64,000 nucleotides of DNA from Amyelois transitella. Its lineage: Eukaryota > Arthropoda > Insecta > Lepidoptera > Pyralidae. The translations under genes and the position numbers were made by a program. The notes beneath the pieces were generated by a model. It had not been told where the DNA came from, searched no databases, and saw only the letters and a list, made by a program, of their open reading frames with translations. Below are positions 1 through 10,000 of the stretch, one piece after another. Position 1 is the first letter of the stretch. Each line of letters begins with the position of its first letter. The DNA lies in assembly GCF_032362555.1 (NCBI RefSeq), contig NC_083509.1, forward strand, positions 5,851,001 through 5,915,000, in the 5' to 3' direction.

Positions 1-150
1 GGATGGAAATTGTCATTAAAAAAATGAGGGCTGTTAGTGTCAACAAACCAAGTTTAGTGCCACTTCCAAAGCGTCAGTGCAGAAGAAGCGGTAACAAACT
101 GCACTGCAGCATTTTCGTCAATAGCGTTAAGTTTACAATTATCCAAACTT
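1..150. repeat. Interspersed repeat, family X, copy 1
   Basis: This stretch matches 42800-42925 closely: both carry a core reading roughly AAGCGTCAGTGCAGAAGAAG followed by GGTAACAAACTGCACTGCAG. A third, more diverged copy is at 43970-44055. The copy is cut by the window start. No coding content is seen. The family is not identified; it is a dispersed repeat in this genome. Confidence 0.7.
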
Positions 151-1190
151 AGAATTTCAACAGGTATGTGGAAGAGAGAATACATTGTTATGATTAAGTC
201 CAATTTACTTTATAAATAACGTTACCAATTAGCGTTCTAAATATCGTTACCCATATGTTAAATGAAAATCTGTTCTGTTTTATTAAATAAGGTACCTAAA
301 GTTTGTCCCAACGCAACTGTACGATACGCGACGCGATTAGAAATTTTAACGGCAAATCCGTCATTTAATCAATCAGTGACGTTATAATCATTTACCGGTA
401 AATCTAAAAACATTTACGTTAAACAATCTTTACGATACCTCTTACTGATAATTTTACTGCGAACGTTATGTGAGTATAACGGTAATTGAAACGAAAAATA
501 CGTACCCAGCATAAAGGTACTTAATTAATAACGGTAACCCTGTTTGACAGTAATAACGATACCAATTGTTTTTACGGTAATAGACAATTATGCATGATGA
601 CAATCTTTTTTTGTTTTGGTATTAATTTATTTTCGCAACAACTAAAAAATTGGTCAAATAATGGCATCAATTAACAACAATCTATCTGTGATATACGAAG
701 TACTTTACACATTATGTGGACGAGTTCAAAACGCCCTTTACAAAACGCTATTCAAGTGTGACGTCATATACCTGAGTTTCTTGTTCGCCACAAACTAAAT
801 AGAGATTGTTTTCGTTCGCGTCATGAACTTTATTTGTATGGCAGCTATTGCATTTATGGCGATGAGGTATTTATAAAGTTTTTCCATATTTTTGTTTAGG
901 TATTCACTCCTTGCAGTTATTTTTAAATAATTTTGAATTAATTTATAATAAAAATATAATTAATCCACTTTATGAAAATCAAGATAGATAACATAATAAC
1001 TCATCTATTACCAATAAAACCAGTTTTTTTAGTTTAGGAATTCATCAGTCATATTTAAGGGAGGTGAAGGAAACTAATCATACAGCCATCTCACCGTAAT
1101 AATATGCATGCATACATTCAACTAATCTATACATTTAATAAAACAGTAAAAATATTTCGTCTGTACATTTAGTATTTGTGACTGAAATGG
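151..1190. other. Non-coding stretch, no gene seen
   Basis: There is no ORF of note. Positions 180-600 are unusually dense in short motifs of the CGTTA/TAACG/GTTAC type. The rest is AT-rich and unremarkable. Confidence 0.6.
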
Positions 1191-1194
1191 ATAG

Positions 1195-1244
1195 AGGGAC
1201 ACTTAGAATTAATTTTTTGTCCGTCTGTATGTATGATCACGCTT
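1195..1244 (+). repeat. Left half of CTAG-T-ended repeat split by Harbinger
   Basis: The sequence ending in GTATGTATGATCACGCTT matches the reverse complement of 15455-15490. The matching right half begins at 6415. The two halves are separated by the Harbinger element, so this is the older host of the insertion. CTT at 1242-1244 is the left copy of the target duplication. Confidence 0.75.
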
Positions 1245-1678
1245 GAGGCTTACCACGACGTCTTATAGCAGGACCTAAATTGAACTGCACTGCTTTTTCG
1301 TACCATGACATCAATTATAAGCAGACCTGCGGCAGGTCTGCTCAGTAAACCGTTCACCATTTTTTTTGTATAGAGTTTTCCTACCACAACGGCCACTTTT
1401 GACAGCAGGAATTGTTTCTTGCTCGTCGCAAATGTCAAATAAAGCGATTCTTAAAAAGTTACTATTAGGTAGCTTCTTTGGACATTTTGGCGTTGTTTTG
1501 TAAGATATTCACCAAATGTTCCGTGTTTGTTTCCTAAGGATTTGTACATTCAAAGCTATTGTTTAATAAGAATTTGATTAAATTCATTTAAACCCACCTA
1601 TGAATTGTTCAAAAAAGTTAAATCTACAAAAGAATAAGTTGTGTAAACATTAATAACACCCTTAACATTATTGCAAAG

Positions 1679-4033
1679 ATGTGTGACGAGTATGAACTGT
1701 TTGAGTTTTTGGAAAGTGATTTCAACGAATCCAGAATGGCAAATAAAAAGAAACGTTTCAGGAACAGAAAATAAGGATCCTTTTGACTTAGATGAAAATG
1801 CTTTCATCAAGGAGTACAGGTATGTAAATGTTCACATATCAACCGCCTTATGCTCTATTATATAGAAAGATCGATCTCTCTCTTCTCAACAACATGATAA
1901 CATAATTACTCGTATCTTACTTGTCTAGGATAACTGCAGACTTGGTGCACAAACTTTATTTATTTAATTATTTATTTATGTACACAAAATTACATACAGG
2001 AGCATTTATTACAATAATTCTAGTACAAAGGTGCTACTTATTTCAAAAGAAATCTCTTCCAGTAGACCCATGAGAGGAAAGATGAATTTTAGAGCGGTAT
2101 GGCGTGTGCATAAATAACGTTTAACATATTTAACTAAACATACATGCTAGTACTTTCATAATTAAACATGGAATAATTAAATAAATGACAGTAATAAACT
2201 ACATAAACATACCAATATATATATATATATATAATATATATAAGTCTATTTGGAGAGATAATAGTCTTTAATTCGTCGTTTGAATGAAGAGAGAGTTTGG
2301 GAACTTTGTGAAGAGCTGGAGCCAATAATGGCAAAAAGCTCTAAAAGAGCAACTGATTTAAGCATAGAAACAAAGGTCAATCAAGTTCCATAAAGTACAA
2401 TAGGAGGATTACTATTAAAAGTTGTTTCCTAATAAGTTATATTTTTCAGGTGTTAACATCATTGTATTTCTATGGACATGGAGACTATCAAAAACCTGTT
2501 GGTCGATCACATTTTGTCACTCAGCAGACAGTTTCTACTGTACTTGCAGAAGTTACAACAGCCCTTAATTACATCAGTTTCAGGAACAAATATATAAAAT
2601 TCCCACAGACTTATAAAAGTCGTCAGTTAAAAAGATTAAGGCACACTTATATTTACTTAGCTAATTTTATTTATATTATATCAATAATTAAGTTTGATAA
2701 CAATATGCCTTTTTTGCCTGCAGATTTTTCAATAAATTCGGTATCCCTGGTGTGATTGGATGTATAGATTGTACCCATGTTCGCACAGTAAGGCCTAATG
2801 AGCATGAAGATAGATATTTCTGTAGAAAGAAATTCCATTCTCTAAATGTTCAGTTGGTAAATAAACTTTTATTTAATAGTTTTATAGTATAATATATAAC
2901 ACATACAAACATGATCACATCTATGTCCCTTGCGGGGTATTCAGAGCCAACAGTCCCAAAAATACTGATAGGCCGAGATTAATGGTAGAATTGAGATAAT
3001 GGTAGGTTGCTAGTCTGTCACCTTAAAAAAGAATCCCAAATTTATAAGCCTGTCCCTTATTATAGTTTCTGAGTCAGAAATTTAAACACCATGGGTTGAA
3101 AAGTGCAGAGGCCAGGCGATAATAGACTTCATGTTTATGAGTTGGCTAAAACTATTCTCCCATCAATGATTTTCTAATATACTTACATTTTTTTTTTCCA
3201 TTGAGCCACTTTAGTAATTTGTAATTTTTCTTATTATTTTTTTTCAGATTTGTGATGCGGATCAACAAATCCTAAGTGTTGATGCGAGTCATCCAGGGTC
3301 ACTTCATGACTCATTTATATGGAGCCACCATCCTGTATGTTACCATTTAGAAAATTTAGGGTCTGAAGCAACATGGCTTTTAGGTAAGAAAACCTTTTAT
3401 GGTGAACTTATTATAGCAAATAATATGAACAATATTGTTTGAAAGATATATTTTTAACACACTTTCAATTAAAACTAGACCAATTAAAAACTTGAAATAA
3501 AATTTTAAAAGTCAAAAATATTTGTATACAATTTTAAAATAATAAAGTATCATTTTTATATAAAATATGAATGTTCAAATAAAATAAAAAAATAACAGAG
3601 TAATATGTTTATTTCCAGGTAACTTGGGTACTCACAATGAAGAACGATGATGACACCTATTTTGGATGCAGAACCAGACACACCGGAAGCATATTATACA
3701 CAAAAGCATGTAAAGGCTAGGAATGTTATAGAAAGAACTATAGGTCTTCTCAAAGCACGTTTCCGGTGTCTCTTGTGCCACAGGGTGTTGCATTATCAAC
3801 CACAGGTTGCTGGCTTCATTACAAATGCTTGTGTAATATTGCACAATATTTGTAATGAAAACAACTTGCCTGAAGTAAGGTTGACAGAAGAAGAGCAAGC
3901 AAGGGAAGTTGCACAACAACCACCAGTGGAAGCTCTTCATGAACCAGCTGAGCAACACAACATTGAGCTTCAACGTGGTATATCTACACGGCGGGATCTT
4001 GTGGCACGTCTCTGGGCTCTTTGCCGTACCTGA
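1679..4033 (+). pseudogene. HARBI1-like Harbinger transposase, broken, several exons
   Basis: Exon-like blocks lie at about 1679-1819, 2265-2376, 2450-2640, 2725-2856, 3248-3384 and 3620-4033, mostly bounded by GT/AG. Translated in order they show the Harbinger nuclease plan: DPFDLDENAF near the start, FYGHGDYQKPVGRSHF, FGIPGVIGCIDCTHVRTVRP (first catalytic Asp), SVDASHPGSLHDSFIWS (second), and ARNVIERTIGLLKARFRCL near the end. The first block changes frame between its MCDEYELFEF start and the DPFD part. The last block has an in-frame TGA a few codons before MMTPILDAEPDTPEAYY, where active members read GYPLRPW. Intron phase between blocks 1 and 2 also does not fit. It would not yield full-length enzyme. 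A domesticated host HARBI1 is unlikely given these lesions and the flanking inverted repeats. Confidence 0.85.
2900..3165 (-). repeat. Short RTE-related repeat (SINE-like), reverse copy
   Basis: Read on the minus strand it carries the tail GGCTCTGAATACCCCGCAAG followed by GACATAGATGTGATCATG, and the middle part around GACAGACTAGCAACC. It matches the copies at 41100-41395 and 50413-50672. It lies in an intron of the Harbinger transposase, so it is younger than that insertion. Borders are approximate. Confidence 0.7.
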
Positions 4034-4522
4034 AAATAAAAAAATAGAATTTTATTATTAAGCAGATTTTTATTCAATAATATTTCATTTTTAAAAGTTA
4101 TAAGTAGCTATGCAGGTAGATTATGAACAAAAATCTTTTTCATTTAATATTCATCAAAGTAATATAGTTTTTTTTATTGTTATTAAATTCAATTAAATAC
4201 CAATATTTTATTATGTAAAAGCATAAAAGTACATATTCAATCTCTCTTTTTTCTTTTTTAAAAGTAGTTCTAGTTTTAATTTTGCTCATTCCAAAATGAC
4301 ATATTTTAAAATAAATTAATAATTATAATAAAAATTAAAACATTTTTTTATTTTAAATATATACAAAACATTCTGTAATTTGCAGAAAAGTGAATATCTC
4401 AAATAAAATTTCAAGTTATTAATGGATTAGCTATACTAATATTATTAAGAGAAATGACATTTTGAAATGGTTTACTGGACCAATTTTGATGAATTTGGCA
4501 CATTGAATAAATTAATTATTGC

Positions 4523-5595
4523 TCACCTTCTTCTAATTATAGCCACTAATTCACGGAAGAGACAAATAGCTTCTTGAAGTATTAAACTACTTGCAGCTTC
4601 AGTAGCAGCCCTCTGTCGTGCAGCTTCAACTATTTGCACCCTTGCTTCTGCGGCTGTTAAATGAGCACGTCGGCGCCGTCGCCTAGGTTGTGGCGGGGCT
4701 TCAGCCTGTACCACTAGGTACTTCGACGCCGACAGCCTCATCAGAGACAGCTGCTGCGTAGCTTTGTGAAGGATCTGATGATGCAGTAGTAATTTCTACA
4801 GCTGCAGGTAGAGAATCTGCCTCGATAGAACTAACAGTTTGAGATACCTGAAATTAACAATTGAAATATTCATTCATACAATCACATTCTTATACCTTAG
4901 GAGTAGACAGAGCTTACAGTCTCAAAAAGACTTAAAGCATTGAATTATTCATTTATATAATCACATTCTTTGACCTTAGGGAGTAGACAGAGCCAACACA
5001 GTCTCAAAAGGGCTATGCCATGCTCAGCTGTATGGCTTTATAATGTAATCAAATTGTTAAATATATTATACAAAATACAATCAGTATGGTCATCACTAGG
5101 CTACTATGATTTAGTCTATTCACTTATTTTTATGTACTAAGCGCCTATGACAACACATTTTGAGATCATGATGCTTTAGTCAATAAATATTAATGTTTTA
5201 TCTTAGTCTAGTAAAAATGAAATTGAATACATACACTAGAAGGAAGTTCTAACCATTCTTCTGCAATGGATTCGACTTCAATACCTCGAATGCCAGAGGG
5301 GCTAGCTTCAGGTCTCATATCATCCTAAAAATAAATGGTTTCATTAATACATATATAACATTTTTGTATTATTTTATAATTTGTAGGCTTTAATGTATTT
5401 AAGGGATCTTACCTGCAATGGGTTCACCTGCACCGCTGGTAGACCCATGCCATAATCCTCACCGAGGATACTTAAAAATTTTATATCTATTTCTGTTAGC
5501 TCTTCCCCACTTGGCGGGCCCCCTCCTGTCCTGCTGCTGCTCTCTCGAATTGTTCTATTTTTACGTTTTATTTTGCCCTTCAGGTCCACCCAGTA
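4523..5595 (-). pseudogene. Harbinger accessory protein, Myb/SANT-like, broken
   Basis: Minus-strand exons are seen at 5595-5413, 5324-5235 and 4847-4523, with good acceptor and donor signals. The first starts YWVDLKGKIKRKNRTIRESS and continues RTGGGPPSGEELTEIDIKFL, the hallmark of the Myb/SANT-like partner that Harbinger elements encode beside the transposase. The last exon ends in an Arg-rich and Ala-rich segment (RRRRRRAHLTAAEARVQIVE) and a helix finishing AIIRRR. The SANT N-terminus was not found upstream. The last exon appears to change frame near 4720, between the part ending VGVEVP and the part starting VVQAEAPP. In active elements this protein helps import the transposase and bind the ends. 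The role here is inferred from family and position. Confidence 0.7.
4868..5045 (-). repeat. Two tandem tail fragments of the short RTE-related repeat
   Basis: Two successive copies of a segment reading TTAGG(G)AGTAGACAGAGC on the plus strand lie about 75 bases apart. Both match the tail half of the short repeat in reverse. They sit in an intron of the Harbinger accessory gene. Confidence 0.55.
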
Positions 5596-6390
5596 CTAAA
5601 ACTAATGAGACTGCGTCTGGTTTGTTGTTGATTTGCACTAAAATTAAAAAAATACTTTGGTGAAGGCAGTTTGTTAAAAATATCCCATATTATGTATTTA
5701 TGCCTTATTATAAGAAAACACTTTCTACTTACGACATAATATAGTTTTCTTGTAAAATAAATAATAGCCTCAAAAGTTAAGAATATTAAAAATCACTGCG
5801 ATCCGGCAAACTTCTAAAACTGTTGTGAGGTAAGGCGCGTCGACTTAAAAAGCCGTGACAAGTAAAAAAAGGGATATTTCAAGTGGTTGCAGAACGGCTC
5901 TACATATTAAAAACATTATTTATGACTTAAGGACGAATTTAAAGTTATCGAAAACTTTCAAGTATCACTCAAGTATTCTAGCAGGTACCTAACCTACCTA
6001 CTTCAAATTTATGTGACAGGCCGATTCGTTCGGACGGTCGTTCGAAACCATTCTAAACTAACATTTATTGATAACAATAACGCTATTGAATTTATACAAA
6101 TAAAAGTATTTTATAGCGTGCAACAGTGCATTGTAATTCAGCAAAATTTAGGGTAACTTCATATTTAATTAAATTTATAAGTATTTGTTATCTTTAATTA
6201 TATTATTATTGTATTATTATGGTATTATTATTTTTATAAGAGGTTTGAACGTTTCTTTATTGACATCTCCACATTGAGCCATAGACAAAATAACCGTTCA
6301 TCATTCAGCTTAAACCGTTCACCTTATAAGACGTCATGGTACGAGTTTTGAGCAGGCCTGCTAATAAACTGCCTTAATATTTGAACGGTT
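5596..6390. other. Non-coding right arm of the Harbinger element
   Basis: No coding exon was recognised. This stretch should contain the promoter and the missing N-terminal exon of the minus-strand accessory gene, but I could not place either. Confidence 0.4.
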
Positions 6391-6414
6391 CTATAAAACG
6401 TTGTGGTAAGCCTC

Positions 6415-6624
6415 CTTATCTCCGAAAGTACTGAACCGATTTACTTAAAACCAATTGCTTTGTTTTAACTCAGAAAAACATTTAAAGTCTGTTTCATCAA
6501 AATCGGTTCTCTTAAAAAAAGTTACCGACATTTGAATGAACTCAAGGCATGAGGTTGCCTGCAAATAAGTTTACGCGGAATAATTCGAAATTTACGCGGA
6601 CGAAGTCGCGGGTAACAGCTAGTT
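6415..6624 (+). repeat. Right half of CTAG-T-ended repeat split by Harbinger
   Basis: It begins CTTATCTCCGAAAGTACTGAACCG and ends ACGCGGACGAAGTCGCGGGTAACAGCTAGT. The end holds a small stem (GAC-GAA-GTC, extended by CGC/GCG with one bulged base) just before CTAG and a T. That is the layout of Helitron 3' ends, but RTE-type repeats in Lepidoptera can look similar, so the family call is open. The same sequence in reverse is at 15314-15490. Confidence 0.65.
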
Positions 6625-7050
6625 GTAAAATAATTTCTGGTTTATACCAAAACAAAAAAAAACATCGAATGACGATTTTTAAGGGTGAAACACCGATTTA
6701 AAATTAAATGTCAATCTCTTGGCATTGAAAAATCGATCTCAGATCGCTATCGCCTTTGATAATTTTCAAATATGTTGTTGTATGATAGTATCTCTATTTA
6801 GTTTGTGGTTGTATGTTTAAATAATTTACCGGGCAAGGGTTTATTGAATGATTGGTAAAAAATATTATTTCAATGTCACTTAAGCTTCTCAAATTTATTT
6901 TATGAATAAAAAGAAATTTATTTCAGGTCTTTCATCTGAAGATACTCCGAACTCGTTGTGGATAACATAAATATAGCAGGCATTGACCAGTTGATACACC
7001 AACATCAAATTGAGATTCTGAGAATTTGAAGGCCTTAAAAATATTTGAAA
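6625..7050. promoter_or_regulatory. Upstream region of ANAPC4
   Basis: This AT-rich region has no gene and presumably holds the ANAPC4 promoter and 5' leader. No clear TATA or initiator motif stands out. Confidence 0.35.
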
Positions 7051-10000
7051 ATGTATCACTGTGGGATGAGACAAGTAAGAGAGAGCCACTTTGCTAACCA
7101 AGTCGATTTAATGGTCTGGAGCAACCGGCTGGATTTGTTGGCATTAAGCAATTTAAAAGGTACAAAAGCATTAATTGAATTCTCCTTCTAAAGCAGTTTT
7201 AAGTTTGTACCAGAGAAATATGTAGTTCATTTACATACATGATTGCAGGTGAAGTTCAGGTTCACAGATTACAGTGGCAAAAAGTATGGAATCTAGCGCC
7301 ACCAAAAGAAAATGTTACTGTTCGTGCCATGGCGTGGAGGCCAGATGGAAAAGTGAGTAAAGTCAATTGTATAATCCTTAAAACAGTAAGATAAAACTTT
7401 GACAAAAATTTGTTATTTCTAACCATAATTGTTTTTTATTTAGTAGTTATTAATTAACTATAACCCTTAACCTTAGTTCCTTTAACTGACACTAAGACCA
7501 GTATACAGGCAATGTGGTAAGTAGAAAGTGCTTACCCCTTCGGTAAAAGGCCTAATTTTAGTAATGTAAATATACTTAACTAGAGAGGGCTTGTCGTTCC
7601 TACTACATAAAATGAAAAATCCAGTAGTTCCTGTGGGTATTCTTAAAATCCTTTCCTACCAGATGTCTCCTTGCTTGTTGTCCTATTAAGAATCTACATT
7701 CTTGCCATATTTCATCTTTATTGGCCCATTAGTTTTTGAATACAAATACTTTCTTTTGTTTCAGGTACTGGCGATTGGTTACAGTTCTGGAAATGTGTTT
7801 ATAGTTGACATTGAGGACAAGGAAATCATGGACAAGTATGCATTAGAGCATGAAAGCATTCAAGAATTTGATGACACAAAACACTATGGAATATCATGCA
7901 TTACATGGGCCGCACATGCTACTAATTTGGACAGCACACCATATAATATTTATGTATGTTGATACAATAATGTTTTATTGCAGGAATGGTTATGATTATC
8001 CTATTGTATAGGATAGCCAAAAGGAGTATTTATGTTTTTATGTGTGGTATCCAAATAACAGAAAAATATAAAAAAATATTTATGTTGGAGTTCAAATTCT
8101 AAATCTGGCATATGTTTTATCTTGATGTGGGGACTAAAAACTTTAAAGAGGTCAGACTGAAGGATGTGAAAAAAAATACCACTAACATAGATTTGTGAAC
8201 ATCAGTATGCATGCAAGCAGCCAAGAATAATTATGCTGCTAGGAACAATAAATATTAATATCTAACGACTCATCCGGGTAGCATTTACATATATTAACCT
8301 TCCTCTTTAACCACTCTGTCTGTCTACAGAGGGACAGATGCGGGAAGCGACTTTGCTTTATACTATGTAGTGTCTAAATAAATATTGCAGCCATACAACA
8401 TTGTGAGTGTGAGCTATTGTTATGATGATGATATATTTCATTATAAAAATGTAAAAGTGGCATATATTTTTAAATTTTCAGGAGGATTCATCATTGTTTC
8501 TGCAGCAGTTACCAACCTCAAGCAGTGCTTACAAAAACCAAACATCTGATGATGGTGCCCACTGTTTAAAGGAAGAAACACAGACACCCAGTCATCTTAA
8601 TATGTTAATTGTTGGCTATGGCACTGGTTATGTTTATATGAGTATCTTTGGTAGATATCCGTATGGGACTCTCCATCTCACGCAAGTTACAAAGGATGAA
8701 TGTGGCGAGTACAAGGTTTTAGACGTCATTCTCTCTGATGATTTTAGTGTTTTGCAAGTCCTTTATTTAGATAGACTTACAAACATCGTCTATGCCGCTC
8801 TGGTTAATACAAGTGTCTTGACAGCTTATTCAGAAGAAATTTTCAAAGTTGCAAAGCAACATGGGAAAGTAATACACTTGATGTCATATTTAGATCAGAC
8901 TATGATATCAATAACAGAAGCTTGGGAACACATATTGTTGGAAATGGACACGAAGATGGCTTATTATGCAGCATCAGTGCCTGAAGGAGGAGTGTCAGCA
9001 GATCTGTTGGAGTTGCTTATGCTTGGTTTGTTTTATTACATTAGTTTATGTATAAAAGTAGCAAGTAAAAATCTGAAGTACATGTCAAAGATACTTCTGA
9101 TTTTCATTTCCTACTTGGTTCCCCGCACCAAGAGAATGGGACCACTGCATGACTTTCCCAAGGATTTTGTAAAAGGCAACTAAGGGATAGGCTTATTCTT
9201 TTAGGTAATGGGCTGCCAAACTGTCACTACTTTAATCTCAATTCTTTGAGCCAAACAGCTGAATGTAGTCTATCAGTATCTTCAAGACTGTTGTCTCTGT
9301 CTACCCCGCAAGGAACTTAGACGTGACTATATGTATATATTTACTTTTTACTTTCTCTACTCATTTCATTTATCCTGTACAACAATGATGGTTCTTGTTG
9401 ACACATCAACTTGCCTGAATATGCAGTCTACCATGTTTAACCTTCAGTCGCATTGTTTTGTAAGCAAACTAAAGTGAATAATTCAGAAAAAAGACATTTG
9501 TATTCATAATAGGATTGGAGCACGCTTATTTAAGTTAAATGGCCTTTTGATAAAACTTAACTGCACCTTACCCACACAACCACTGATAGACAGATGTCAA
9601 TCACATGGTTGAGTAGATGTCGATTAACCTATTTATATTTTTTATCTGATGAACTTGTAGAAGAATAAAGTTGTATGGAAATGGTAGGTTGTAGATTTAG
9701 TTTTTTTTTAACAATGTATTAAATAATTGATAAAATCCTAACACATGAAATAAAATTCAATAAAACTTTGATTATTGCAGGAGTACCATCTGATGAATTA
9801 GAACTATTTTTACTTAGAGAACTAACTGCCAAAGTTTTGAAGAAATCTGGAAATTCAGTAGAATTAAGTTATTCAACTATTCAAAAATTGGTTTTGAAAC
9901 AGTTGAATGTTGTTGGGCAAAGTTTGACATATTATCTCTCGGAATTAAGAGGTCTTACTAGGATACCAGACAGATATAAAGTAAGTAACATTTATTAAGT

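Larger units (their letters stand above)
1245..6414 (+). mobile_element. PIF/Harbinger DNA transposon, decayed, about 5.2 kb
   Basis: The ends are inverted repeats: 1245-1268 begins GAGGCTTACCAC and 6391-6414 ends GTGGTAAGCCTC, agreeing at 22 of 24 bases. CTT flanks both ends (1242-1244 and 6415-6417), giving the 3-bp target duplication usual for this superfamily. Inside are the two genes an autonomous Harbinger carries: a HARBI1-like transposase on the plus strand and a Myb/SANT-like accessory protein on the minus strand. Both are damaged, so the copy is probably immobile. A second, subterminal inverted similarity (GTACCATGAC near 1300 against GTCATGGTAC near 6333) supports the boundaries. 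Short-repeat copies have inserted into its introns. Confidence 0.88.

Noticed and set aside
9026-9183. Extension of ANAPC4 exon 4 into the intron
   Set aside because: The frame runs into a short repeat; the GT at 9026 joins in phase to the conserved VPSDELELF exon.
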